A stretch of DNA of 64,000 nucleotides, taken from assembly GCA_037176725.1 (NCBI GenBank), contig JAZBRS010000020.1:88792001-88856000 (forward strand), written 5' to 3'. A model generated the notes under the pieces. It did not search any database, had not been told where the DNA came from, and saw only the letters and a list, made by a program, of their open reading frames with translations. Positions within the stretch are counted from its first letter, which is position 1. Every line of letters begins with the position of its first letter. This DNA is from Posidonia oceanica. Lineage: Eukaryota; Streptophyta; Magnoliopsida; Alismatales; Posidoniaceae. Below, in pieces: positions 50,310 through 63,413 of the stretch. A program made the position numbers and the translations under genes.

Positions 50310-53300
50310 AATGAGCTCATTCTCAAATTAAGGAAGCGAGCGAACATGGTCATGAAGGGGCATATAAAGGCTTGTCCTTAAATTAAGAAAGCAAGCAAAC
50401 AAACAGACGTGACTTCAAAAAGGCACGCACAGGAGCTCATCCTCAAATTAAGGAAGCGAGCAAACAGGACCACGAAGAGGCATGTATGGGCATGTCCTTG
50501 AATTAAGGATGCAAGGAAATAAACAGACGCGACTTCGAAAAGGCATGCAAAGACGCTCGTCCTAAAATTGAGGAAGCGAGCAAACAAGACCACGAAGGGG
50601 CATGTAAGGGCTTGTCCTTAAATTAAGGAAGCAAGCAAACAAACAAACGTGACTTCGAAAAGGCACGCAAAGGCGCTCGTCCTCAAATTAAGGAAGCGAG
50701 CAAACATGACCATGAAGGGGCATGTAAGGGCTTGTCCGCAAATTAAGGAAGCAAGCAAGCAAACAGACGTGACATTGAAAAGGCTCGCAAAGGCGCTCTT
50801 CCTCGAATTTAGGAAGCGAGCAAACATGACCACGAAGGGGCGTGTAACGGCCTTTTCCTCAAATTATGGAAGCAAGCAAACTAACAGACGTGACTAACAA
50901 AAATGCACGCAAAGGCGCTCGTCCTCAAGTTAGGGAAGTGAGCAAACATGACCACGAAGGGGCTTGCTAGGGCTTGTCCTCAAATTAAGGAAGCAAGTAA
51001 ACAAACAGACGTGACTTCGAAATGGCACGCAAAGGCGCTCGTTCTCAAATTATGGAAGCGAGCAAACAAGACCACGAAGGGGCATGTAAGGGCTTGTCCT
51101 CAAATTAAGGAAGGAAGCAAACAAACAGACGTGATTTCAAAAAGGCACGCAAAGGCGCTCGTCCTCAAATTAAGGAAGCAAGCAAACATGGTCAAGAAGG
51201 GGCATATAATGGCATGTCCTTATAATAAGGAAGCAAGCAAACAAACCGACGTGTCTACGAAAAGGCACGCAATGGCGCTCGTCCTCAAATTATGGAAGCG
51301 AGCAAACTTGACCACGAAGGGGCATGAAAGGGCTTGTCCTCAAATTAAGGAAGCAAGTAAACAAACAGACGTGACTTCAAGAAGGCATGCAAAGGTGCTC
51401 GTCCTCAAATTAAGGAAGCGAGCAAACATGACCACGATGGGGCAAGTATGGGCTTCTGCTCAAATAAAGGAAGCATGCAAACAAATAGACGTGACTTCGA
51501 AAAGGCACACAATGGCGCTCATCCACAAATTAAGGATGCGAGCAAACATGATCATGAAGGGGCCTGTATGGGCTTGTCCTCAAATTAAGGATGCCAGCAA
51601 ACCAACAAACGTGACAACGAAAAAGCACACGAAGGCGCTCGTCCTCAAATTATGGAAGCTAGCAAACATGACCACGAAAGGGCAGGTAACGGCTAGTCCT
51701 CAAATTAAGGAAGCAAGCAAACAAACAGGCATAACATCGAAAAGGCACGCAAAGGTGCTCGTCCTTGAAGCGAGCAAACTTGACCACGTAGGGGCGTGTA
51801 AGGCTTGTCGTCAAATTAAGGCAGCAAGCAAACAAACAGACGTGATTTTGAAATGGCACGCAAAGGCGCTCGTCCTCAAATTTATGAAGCTAGCAATCAT
51901 GACCATGAGGGGGCATGTAAGGGCTTGTCCTCAATTTAAGGAAGCAAGCAAACAAGCAGACGAGTCTTCGAAAAGGGCCGCAACGGCGCTCATCCTCAAA
52001 TTATGGAAGCGTGCAAACGAGACCCCGGAGGGGCATGTAAGGGTCATGTTCTCAAATTAAGGATGCAAGCAAACTAACAGACGTGACTTCAAAAAGGCAC
52101 GCGAAGGCGCTCGTCCTCAAACTGAGGAAGGAAGCAAACATGACCACAAAGGGGCATGTAAGGGCTTGTCCTCAAATAAAGGAAGCACGCATACAAATAG
52201 ACGTGAATTCGGAAAGGCACGCAAAGGCGCTCGTCCTCAAATTAAGGAAGCGGGCAAACATTACCATGAAGGGGCATGTAAGGGCTTGCCCTCAAATTAA
52301 GGAAGCAAGCAAACCAACAGACGTGACTTCGAAAAAGCACGCAATGGCGCTCATCCTCAAATTACGGAAGCGAGCAAACATGGCCACGAAAGGGCATGTA
52401 ACGGGTTGTCCTCAAATTATGGAAGCAAGCAAACAAACGGACGTAACATCGAAAAGGCATGCGATGGTGCTCGTCCTCGAAGCGAGCAAACATGACCATG
52501 AAGGGGAATGTAAGGGCTTGTCCACAAATTAAGGAAGCAAGCAAACAAAAAGACGTGACTTCGAAAAGGCACGCGAAGGCGCTCGTCCTCAAATTAGGAA
52601 AGCATGCGAACTTGACCACGATGGGGCCTGCTTGGGCTTGTCCTCAAATTACGGAAGCAAGCAAACAAACAGATGTGACTTCGAAATGGCACGCAAAGGC
52701 GCTCGTCCAGAAATTATGGAAGCGAGCAAACAAGACCATGAAGGGGCATGTAAGGGCTAGTCCTCAAATTAAGGAAGCAAGCTGACAAACGGACGTGACT
52801 TTGAAAAGTCACGCAAAGGAGCTCGTCCACAAATTAAGGAAGCAAGCAAACAAACAGACGTAACTTCAAAAAGGCACGCAAAGGAGCTCGTCCACAAATT
52901 ATGGAAGTGAGCAAACAGGACCACGAAGAAGAATGTATGGGCAAGTCCTTGAAATAAGGAAGCAAGCAAATAAACAGATGTGACTTCGAAAAGGCACGCA
53001 AAGATGCTCGTCCTAAAATTGAGGAAGCGAGCAAACAAGACCACGAAGGGGCATGTAAGGGCTTGTCCTCAAAATAAGGAAGCAAGCAAACAAACAGACG
53101 TAGCTTCGAAAAGGCACGCAAAGGCACTCGTCCACAAATTAAGGAAGCGAGCAAACATGACCATGAAGGGGCATGTAAGGGCTTGTCCGCAAATTAAGGA
53201 AGCAAGCAAACAAACAGACGTGACATTGAAAAGGCCTGCGAAGGCACTCTTCCTCGATTTTAGTAAGCGAGCAAACATGACCACGAAGGGGTGTGTAACG

Positions 53301-55260
53301 GCCTTTTCCTCAAATTATAGAAGCAAGCAAACTAACAGACGTGACTTCAAAAAATGCACGCAAAGGCACTCGTCCTCAAGTTAGGGAAGCGAGCAAACAT
53401 GACCACGAAGGGGCCTGCTAGGGCTTGTCTTCAGATTATGGAAGCAAGCAAACAAACAGACGTGACTTCGAAATGGCACGCAAAGGCTCTCGTTCTCAGT
53501 TTAAGGAAGCGAGCAAACAAGACCACGAAGGGGCATGTAAGGGCTTGTCCTCAAACTAAGGAAGCAAGCAAACAAACAGACGTGATTTCGAAACGGCACG
53601 CAAAGGCGCTCGTCCTCAAATTAAGGAAGCACGCAAACATGGTCTAGAAGGGGCATATAATGGCGTGACCTTAAATTATGGAAGCAAGCAAACAAATCGA
53701 CGTGTCTTCGAAAAGGCACGCAAAGGCGCTCGTCCTCAAATTCTGGAAGCGAGCAAACTTGACCACGAAGGGGCATGAAAGGGCTTGTCCACAAATTAAG
53801 GAAGCAAGCAAACAAACAGACGTGACATCTAGAAGGCACGCGAAAGTGCCCGTCCTCAAATTAAGGAAGCGAGCAAACATGACCACGAAGGAGCATGTAT
53901 GGGCTTGTGCTCAAATAAAGGTAGCATGCAAACAAATAGACGTGACTTCGAAAAGGCACGCAATGACGCTCGTCCACAAATTAAGGATGCGAGCAAACAA
54001 GACCCTGAAGGGGCATGTAAGGGCTTGTCCTCAAATTAAGGATGCCAGCAAACTAATAGACGTGACATCGAAAAAGCATGCGAGGGCGCTCGTCCTCAAA
54101 TTTTGGAAGCGAGCAAACATGACCACGAAAGGGCAGGTAACGGCTTGTCCTCAAATTAAGGAAGCAAGCAAACAAACAGGCATAACATCGAAAAGGCACG
54201 CAAAGGTGCTCATCCTCGAAGCGAGCAAACTTGACCACGTAGGGGCGTGTAAGGCTTGTCGTCAAATTAAGGCAGCAAGCAAACAAACAGACGTGATTTC
54301 GAAAAGGCACGCAAAGGCGCTCGTCCTCAAATTAATGAAGCGAGCAATCATGACCATGAGGGGGCATGTAAGGGCTTGTCTTCAAATTAAGGAAGCAAGC
54401 AAACAAGCAGACGTGTCTTCGAAAAGGGCCGCAACGGCGCTCATCCTCAAATTATGGAAGCGTGCAAACAAGACCACGGAGGGGCATGTAAGGGTCATGT
54501 TCTCAAATTAAGGATGCAAGCAAACTAACAGACGTGACTTCAAAAAGGCACGCGAAGGCGCTCGTCCTCAAATTGAGGAAGGAAGCAAACATGACCACAA
54601 AGGGGCAAGTAAGGGCTTGTCCTCAAATAAAGGAAGCATGCAAACAAATAGATGTGAATTTGAAAAGGCACACAAAGGCGCTCGTCCTCAAATTAAGGAA
54701 GCGGGCAAACATTACCATGAAGGGGCATGTAAGGGCTTGCCCTCAAATTAAGGAAGCAAGCAAACCAACAGACGTGAATTCGAAAAAGCACGCAAAGGCG
54801 CTCATCCTCAAATTATGGAAGCGAGCAATCATGGCCATGAGAGGGCATGTAACGGGTTGTCCTCAAATTAAGGAAGCAAGCAAACAAAGAAACGTAACAT
54901 CGAAAAGGCATGCAATGGTGCTCGTCCTCGAATCGAGCAAACATGACCACGAAGGGGCATGTACGGGCTTGTCCGCAAATTATGGAAGCAAGCAAACTAA
55001 AAGACGTGACTTCGAAAAGACACGCAAAGGCGCTCGTCCTCAAATTAGGGAAGCGTGCGAACATGACCACGAAGGGGCCTGCTAGGGCTTGTCCTCAAAT
55101 TATGGAAGCAAGCAAACAAACAGATGTGACTACGAAATGGCACGCAAAGGTGCTCGTCCAGAAATTATGGAAGCGAGCAAACAAGACCACGAAGGGGCAT
55201 GTAAGGGCTAGTCCACAAATTAAGGAAGCAAGCTGACAAACGGACGTGACTTCAAAACGG
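50310..55260 (+). repeat. 2,451-bp tandem duplication
   Basis: A repeat with offset 2,451 bp holds across several landmarks: 50618/53069, 50833/53284, 51762/54213, 51859/54310, 52083/54534 and 52404/54855. Left of about 50.4 kb the offset rises to about 2,502 bp because one half-monomer is missing near 52.82 kb (a B-B junction). Outer borders are approximate. The unit contains the landmark 111-bp monomer and the ACGGGTTGTCC monomer. This is the cleanest repeat unit of the right array. Confidence 0.85.
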
Positions 55261-56879
55261 CACGCAAAGGAGCTCGTCCTCAAATTAAGGAAGCGAGCAA
55301 ACAAGGTCTTGAAGGGGCATATATAGACTTGTCCTTAAATTAAGGAAGCAAGCAAACAAACAGACATGACTTCAAAATGCCGCGCAAAGGAGCTCGTCCT
55401 CAAATTAAGGAAGCGAGCAAACAGGACCACGAAGAGGCATTTATGGGCTTGTCCTTGAATTATGGATGCATGCAAATAAACAGACGTGACTTCGAAAAGG
55501 CACGCAAAGACGCTCGTCCTAAAATTAAGGAAGCGACCAAACTAGACCACGAAGGGGCATGTAGGGGCTTGTCCTCAAATTATGGAAGCAAGCAAACAAA
55601 CAGACGTGACTTTGAAAAGGCCCGCAAAGGCGCACTTCCTCAAATTTAGGTAGCGAGCAAACATGGCCACGAAGGGGCGTGTAACAGCCTTTTCCTCTAA
55701 TTATGGAAGCAAGCAAACTAACAGACGTGACTTCAAAAAATGCACGCGAAGGCGCTCATCCTCATGTTAGGGAAGCGTGCAAATATGACCATGAAGGAGC
55801 CTACTAGGGATTGTCCTCAAGCTATGTAAGCAAGCAAACAAACAGACGTGACTTCGAAATGGCCTGCATAGGCGCTCATCCTGAAATTGTGGAAGCGAGC
55901 AAACTAGACCACGAAGGGGCATGTAAGGGCTTGTACTCAAATAAAGGAAGCAAGCAAAATAACTGACGTGATTTCAAGAAGGCACGCAAAGGTGCTCGTC
56001 CTCATATTAAGGAAGCAAGCAAACATGGTCATGAAGGGGCATATAATGGCTTGTCCTTAAATTAAGGATGCAAGCAAACAAACCGACGTGACTTCAAAAC
56101 GGCACGCAAAGGCGCTCGTCCTCAAATTACGGAAGCGAGCAAACATGACCAAGAAGGGGCATGTAAGGGCTTGTCCTCAAATTAAGGAAGCAAGCATACC
56201 AACAGACGTGACTTCGAAAAGGCACGCAAAGGTACTCATCATCAAATTGTGGAAGCGAGCAAACATGACCACGAAAGGGCATGTAACGGCTTGTCCTCAA
56301 ATTAAGGAAGCAAGCAAATAAGTAGACGTAACATCGAAAAGGCACGCAAAGGTGCTCTTCCTCGAAGCGAGCAAACTTGACCTCGAAGGGGTATGTACGG
56401 GCTAGTCCTCAAATTAAGGATGCAAGCAAACAAAAAGACGTGACTTCAGAAAGGCACACGAAGGCGCTCCACCTCAAATTAAGGAAGCGAGCAAACATGA
56501 CCACGAAGGGGCCAGCTTGGGCTTGTCCTCAAATTAAGGAAGCAAGCAAACAAACAGATGTGACTTCGAAAAGGCACGCAAAGACGCTCGTCCTCAAATT
56601 AAGGAAGCGAGCAAACAGGACCACGAAGAGGCATGTATGGGCTTGTCCTCGAATCAAGGAAGCATGCAAATTAACAGACGTGTCTTGTAATAGGCACGCA
56701 AAGATGCTCATCCTAAAATTGAGGAACAGACGTGACTTCGAAAAGGCATGCAAAGGCGCTCGTCCTCATATTTAGGAAGCGAGCAAACATGACCACGATG
56801 GGGCATGTAACGGCCTTGTCCTCAAATTATGGAAGCAAGCAAACTAACAGACGTGATTTCGAAAAGGCACGCAAAGGCG

Positions 56880-56930
56880 CTCGTCCTCAAATTAAGGAAG
56901 CAAGCAAACAAACTGACGTGACTTCGAATT
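56880..56930 (+). repeat. B-only short unit with GAATTGGC, recurrent
   Basis: A single half-B unit (GCAAGCAAACAAACTGACGT followed by GACTTCGAATTGGC) directly follows another B half, skipping half A. The same unit is found at about 17030, 22600, 45820, 49350, 56930 and 60298 (as GAATTGTC). Its shared sequence shows one origin and later spread as part of larger units; it is also a landmark where phase shifts by half a monomer. Confidence 0.75.
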
Positions 56931-59196
56931 GGCTTGCAAAGGTGCTCGTCCTCAAATTATGGAAGCGAGCAAACAAGACCACGATGGGGCATGAAAGGGC
57001 TAGTCCTCAAATAAAGGAAGCAAGCAAACAAACCGACGTGATTTCGAAAATGCACGCAAAGGCGCTCGTCCTCAAATTAAGGAAGCGCGCAAACATGACC
57101 ATGAAGGGGCTTGTATGGGTTTGTCCTCAAATAAAGGAAGCTTGCAAACAAACAGACATGACTTCGAAAAGGACCGCAAAGGCGCACATCCTCAAATTAA
57201 GGAAGTGAGCAAACATGACCATGAAGGGGCATGTTTGGGCATGTCTTCAAATAAAGGAAGCATGCAAACAAATAGACGTGACATCAAAAAGGCACGCAAA
57301 GGCGCTCGTTCTCAAATTATGGAAGCGGGCAAACATTACCACGAATGGGCATGTAAGGGCTTGCCCTCAAATTAAGGAAGCAAGCAATCCAACAGACGTG
57401 ACTTCGAAAAAGCACGCAAAGGCGCTCATCCTCAAATTTTGGAAGCGAGCAAACTTGGCCACGAATGGGCATGTAACGGGTTCTCCTCAAATTTTGGAAG
57501 CAAGCAAACAAACAGACGTAACATGGAAAAGGCATGCGATGATGCTCGTCCTCGAAGCGAGCAAACATGACCATGAAGGGGCAAGCAAACTAAAAGGCGT
57601 GACTTCGAAAAGGCACGCAAAGGCGCTCGTCCTTAAATTAGGGTAGCGTGCGAACAAGACCATGAAGGGGCCAGCTTGGGCTTGTCCTCAAATTGTGGAA
57701 GCAAGCAAACAAACACATGTGACTACGTAATGGCACGCAAAGGCGATCGTCCAGAAATTATGAAAGCGAGCAAACAAGACCATGAAGGGGCATGTCAGAG
57801 CGAGTCCTCAAATTAAGGAAGCAAGCTGACAAACGGACGTGACTTCGAAAAGGAACGCAAAGGAGCTCGTCCTCAAGTTAAGGAAGCGGGCAAACAAGGT
57901 CTTGAAGAGGCATATGAAGGCTTGTCCATAAATTAAGGAAGCAAGCAAACTAACAGACGTGACTTCAAAAAGGCATGCAAAGGAGCTCGTCCTCAAATTA
58001 AGGAAGCGAGCAAACCGGACCACGAAGAGGAATGTATGGGCTTGTCCATGAATTAAGGATGCAAGGAAAAAAACAGACGTGAGTTCGAAAAGGCACGCAA
58101 AGAAGCTCGTCCTAAAATTGAGGAAGCGAGCAAACAAGACCACGAAGGGGCATGTAAGGTCTTGTCCTCAAATTAAGGAAGCAAGCAAGCAAACAGACGT
58201 GACTTCGAAAAGGCACGCAAAGGCGCTCGTCCTCAAATTAAGGAAGCGAGCAAACATGACCATGAAGGAGTATGTAAGGGCTTGTCCGTAATTAAGGGAA
58301 TCAAGCAAACAAACAGACATGACTTTGAAAAGGCTTGCAAAGGCACTCTTCCTCAAATTTAGGAAGCGAGCAAACATGACCATGAAGGGGCGCGTAACGG
58401 CCTTTTCCTCAAATTACGGAAGCAAGCAAACTAACAGACGTGACTTCAAAAAATGCACGCAAAGACGCTCGTCCCCAAGTTAGGGAAGCGAGCAAACATG
58501 ACCACGAAGGGGCCTGCTAGGGCTTGTCCTCAAATTAAGGAAGCAAGCAAACAAACAAACGTGACTTCGAAATGACACGCAAAGCCGCTCGTTCACAAAT
58601 TATGGAAGCGAGCAAAAAAGACCACGAAGGGGCATGTATGGGCTTGTCCTCAAATTAAGGAAGCAAGCAAATAAACAGACGTGATTTCGGAAAGGCACGT
58701 AATGGCGCTCGTCCTCAAATTATGGAAGCAAGCGAACATGGTCATGAAGGGGCATATAATGGCTTGTCCTTAAATTAAGGATGTAAGCAAACAAACCGAC
58801 GTGACTTCGAAATGACACGCAAAGGCGCTCGTCCTCAAATTATGGAAGCGAGCTAACATGACCACGAAAGGGTATGTAACGGCTTGTCCTCAAATTAAGG
58901 AAGCAAGCAAACAAACAGGCAAAACATCGAAAAGGCACAGGAAGGTGCTCGTCCATGAAGCGTGCAAACGTGACCACGAAGGGGCATGTAAGGCTTGTCG
59001 TGAAATTAAGGCAGCAAGCAAATGAACAGACGTGATTTTGAAAGGGCACGCAAAGGCGCTCGTCCTCAAATTAAGGAAGTAAGCAAACATGGTCATGAAG
59101 AGGCATATAATGGCTTGTCCTTAAACTAAGGAAGCAAGCAAACAAACAGACGTGACATTGAAAAGGCACGCAAAGGCGCTCGCCCTCTAATTATGG

Positions 59197-59860
59197 ATGC
59201 GAGCAAACATGACCACGAAGGGGCATGTAAGGGCTTGGGCTCAAATAAAGGAAGCATGCAAACAAATATACGTGACTTCGAAAAGGCACGCAATGGCGCT
59301 CGTCCACAAATTAAGGATGCGAGCAAACATGACCATGAAGGGGCTTGTAAGGGCTTGCCCTCAAATTAAGGATGCCAGCAAACCAACAGACGTGACTTCG
59401 AAAAAGCGCGCGAAGGCGCTCGTCCTCAAATTATGGAAGCGAGCAAACATGACCACGAAAGGGCAGGTAACGGCGTGTCCTCAAATTAAGGAAGCAAGCA
59501 AACAAATAGGTATAACATCGAAAAGGCACGCAAAGGTGCTCGTCCGCGAAGCGAGCAAACGTGACCACGATGGGGCATGTAAGGCTTGTCGTCAAATTAA
59601 GGCAGCAAGCATACAAACATACGTGATTTCAAAAAGACACGCAAAGGCGCTCATCCTCAAATTAATGAAGCGAGCAATCATGACCATGAAGGGGCATGTA
59701 AGGGCTGGTCCTCAAACTAAGGAAGCAAGCAAACAAACAGACGTGTCTTTGAAAAGGGCCGCAACGGCGCTCATCCTCAAATTTTGGAAGCGTGCAAACA
59801 AGACCACGAAGGGGCATGTAAGGGTCTTGTTCTCAAATTGAGGATGCAAGCAAACTAACA
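59197..59860 (+). repeat. Right-array block repeated 3,291 bp downstream
   Basis: 59.20-59.86 kb recurs at about 62.49-63.15 kb with offset 3,291 bp (59431/62722, 59543/62834, 59616/62907). Shared private variants include GCATACAAACATACGTGATT, CGTCCGCGAAGCG or CGTTCGCGAAGCG, and GGGCTGGTCCTCAAACTAAG. To the right of each copy the order of monomers diverges. Confidence 0.8.
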
Positions 59861-62800
59861 GACGTAACTTCAAAAAGGCACGGGAAGGCGCTCGTCCTCA
59901 AATTGAGGAAGCAAGCAAACATGACCACAAAGGGGCATGTAAGGGCTTGTCCTCAATTTGATGAAGCACGCAAACAAACAGACGTGACTTCGAAAAGGCA
60001 CGCAAAGGTGCTCGTCCTCAAATTAAGGAAACGAGCAAACATGACCACGAAGGGGCATGTAAGGGCTTGTCCTCAAGTTACGGAAGCAAGTAAACAAACT
60101 GACGTGACTTCGAAAAGGCATGCAAAGGCGCTGATCCTCAAATTACGGAAGCGAGCAAACGTGACCACGACGGGGCATGTTTGGGCTCGTCCTCAAATTA
60201 AGGAAGCAAGCAAAAAAACATACGTGACTTCGAGAAGGCACGCAAAGGCGCTCGTCCTCAAATTAAGGAAGCAAGCAAACAAACAGACGTGAGTTCGAAT
60301 TGTCATGCAAAGGCGCTCGTCCTTAAATTATGGAAGCGAGCAAACTAGACCACGATAGGGCATGAATGGGCTTGTCCTCAAATAAAGGAAGCAAGCAAAC
60401 AAACAGACGTGATTTCGAAAAGGCACGCAAAGGCGCTCGTCCTCATATTAAGGAAGCGCGCAAACATGACCATGAAGGGGCATGTATGGGTTTGTCCTCA
60501 AATAAAGGAAGCGTGCAAACAAACAGACGTGACTTCGAAAAGGCCCGCAAAGGCGCTCATCCTCATATTAAGGAAGCGAGCAAACATGACCACGAAAGGG
60601 CATGTTTGGGCATGTCCTCAACTAAAGGAAGCATGCAAGCGAATAGACGTGACTTCGAAATGGCACACAAAGGTGCTCGTCCTCAAATTAAGGAAGCGGG
60701 CAAACATTTCCATGAAGGGGCATGTTTGGGCTTGCCCTCAAATTAAGGATGCAAGCCAACCAACAGACGTGACTTTGAAAAAAGCACGCAAAGGCGCTCA
60801 TCCTCAAATTATGGAAGCGAGCTAACATGGCCACGAAAGGGCATGTAACGGGTTGTCCTCAAATAATGGAAGCAAGCAAACAAACAGACGTAACATCGAA
60901 AAGGCATGCGATGGTCTCGTCCTCAAAGCGAGCAAACATGACCATGAAGGGGCATGTAAGGGCTTGTCCACAAAATAAGGAAGCATGCAAACAAAAAGAC
61001 GTGACTTCGAAAAGGCACGCAAAGGCGCTCGTCCTCAAATTAGGGAAGCGTGCGTATATGACCACGAAGGGGCCTGCTAGGGCTTGTCCTCAAATTGTGG
61101 AAGCAAGCAAACAAACAGATGTGACGAGGTAATGGCACGCATAGGCGCTCGTCCAGTAATTATGGAAGCGAGCAAACAAGACCATGAAGGGGCATGTAAG
61201 GGCTAGTCCTCAAATTAAGGAAGCAAGCTGAGAAACAGACGTGACCACGAAAAGGCACGCAAAGGATCTCGTCCTCAAATTAAGGAAGCGGGCAAACAAG
61301 ATCATGAAGTGGCATATAAAGGATTGTCCATAAGTTAAGGAAGCAAGCAAACAAACAGACGTGACTTCAAAAAGGCATGCAAAGGAGCTCGTCCTAAAAT
61401 TAAGGAAGCGAGCAAACCGGACCACGAAGAGGAATGTATGGGCGTGTCCTTGAATTATGGATGCAAGGAAATAAACAGACGTGAGTTCGAAAAGGCATGC
61501 AAAGACGCTCGTCCTAAAATTGAGGAAGCGAGCAAACAAGACCATGAAGGGGCATGTAAGGGCTTGTGCTCAAATTAAGGAAGCAAGCAAACAAACAGAC
61601 GTGACTTCGAAAAGGTACGCATAGGCGCTCGTCCTCAAATTAAGGAAGCGAGCAAACATGACCTTTAAGGGGCGTGTAAGGGCTTGTCCGCAAATTAGGG
61701 AAGCAAGCTAACAAACAGACGTAACTTTGAAAAGGCCCGCAAAGGCGCTCTTCCACGAATTTAGGAAACGAGCGAACATGACCATGAAGGGGCGTGTAAC
61801 GTCCTTTTCCTCAAATTATGGAAGCAAGCAAACTAACAGATGTGACTTCAAAAAGTGCACGCAAAGGTGCTCGTCCTCAAGTTAGGGAAGCGAGCAAACA
61901 TGACCATGAATGGGCCTGCAAGTGCTTGTCCTCAAATTAAGGAAGCAAGCAAACAAACAGACGTGACTTCGAAATGGCGTGCAAAGGCGCTCGTTCTCAA
62001 ATTATGGAAGTGAGCAAACAAGACCACGATGGGGCAAGTAAGGGCTTGTCCACAAATTAAGGAAGGAAGCAAACAAACAGACGTGATTTCGAAAAGGCAC
62101 TCAATGGCACTCGTCCTCAAATTATGGAAGCATGCAAACGTGGCCATGAAGGGGCATATAATGGCTTGTCTTTAAATTAAGGAAGCAAGCAAACAAAACG
62201 ACGTGATTTCGAAAAGGCATGCAAAGGCGCTCGTCCTCAAATTGTGGAAGCGAGCAAACATGACCACGATGGGGCATGTATGGGCTTGTGCTCAAATAAA
62301 GGAAGCATGCTAACAAATAGAAGTGACTTCGGAAAGGCACGCAATGGCGCTTGTCCACAAATTAAGGATGCGAGCATACATGACCATGAAGGGGCATGAA
62401 AGGGCTTGTCCTCAAATTAAGAAAGCAAGCAAACAAACAGACGTGACTTCGAGAAGGCACGCAAATGTGCTCGTCCCCAAATTAAGGAAGCGAGCAAACA
62501 AGACCACAAAGGGGCATGTATGGACTTGTGCTCAAATAAAGGAAGCATGCAAACAAATAGACGTGACTTCGAAAAGGCACGCAATGGCGCTCGTCCACAA
62601 ATTAAGGATGCGAGCAAACATGACCATGAAGGGGCATGTATGGGCTTGTCCTCAAATTAAGGATGCTAGCAAACCAACAGACGTGACTTCGAAAAAGCAC
62701 GCGAAGGCGCTCGTCATCAAATTATGGAAGCGAGCAAACATGACCACGAAAGGGCAGGTAACGGCGTGTCCTCAAATTAAGGAAGCAAGCAAACAAACAG

Positions 62801-63408
62801 GCATAACCTCGAAAAGGCACGCAAAGGTGCTCGTTCGCGAAGCGAGCAAACGTGACCACGAAGGGGCATGTAAGGCTTGTCGTCAAATTAAGGCAGCAAG
62901 CATACAAACATACGTGATTTCAAAAAGACACGCAAAGGCGCTCATCCTCAAATTAATGAAGCGAGCAATCATGACCATGAAGGGGCATGTAAGGGCTGGT
63001 CCTCAAACTAAGGAAGCAAGCAAACAAACAGACGTGTCTTCGGAAAGGCCGCAACGGCGCTCATCCTTAAATTTTGGAAGCGTGCAAACAAGACCACGGA
63101 GGGGCATGTAAGGGTCTTGTTCTCAAATTAAGGATGCAAGCAAACTAACAGACGTGACTTCAAAAAGGCACGCGAAGGCGCTCGTCCTCAAATTGAGGAA
63201 GGAAGCAAACATGACCACAAAGGGGCATGTGAGGGCCTGTCCACAAGTAAAGGAAGCATGCAAACAAATTGACGTGACTTCGAAAAGGCACGCAAAGTCG
63301 CTCGTCCTCAAATTAAGGAAGCAGGCAAACATTACCATGAAGGGGTATGTAAGGGCTTGCCCTCAAATTATGGAAGCAAGCAAACCAAACGACGTGACTT
63401 TGAAAAAG

Positions 63409-63413
63409 CACGC
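63409..63413 (+). repeat. CACGC before the second LTR
   Basis: The same CACGC at the same monomer position precedes the second LTR. The other end lies outside the window, so a target-site duplication cannot be confirmed. Confidence 0.5.

Larger units (their letters stand above)
45407..63413 (+). repeat. Right satellite array, same 120-bp family
   Basis: About 150 monomers of the same family, phase and orientation as the left array, resuming directly after the LTR. The first bases complete the monomer that the LTR interrupts at 39848. The array is organised differently from the left one: a variant containing ACGGGTTGTCC or ATGGGTTGTCC occurs six times here (near 46731, 49902, 52404, 54855, 57479 with one change, and 60851), and I saw none left of the LTR. 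The 239-bp dimer arrays of the left side are absent. It ends at the second LTR at 63414. No gene is visible. Confidence 0.97.
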
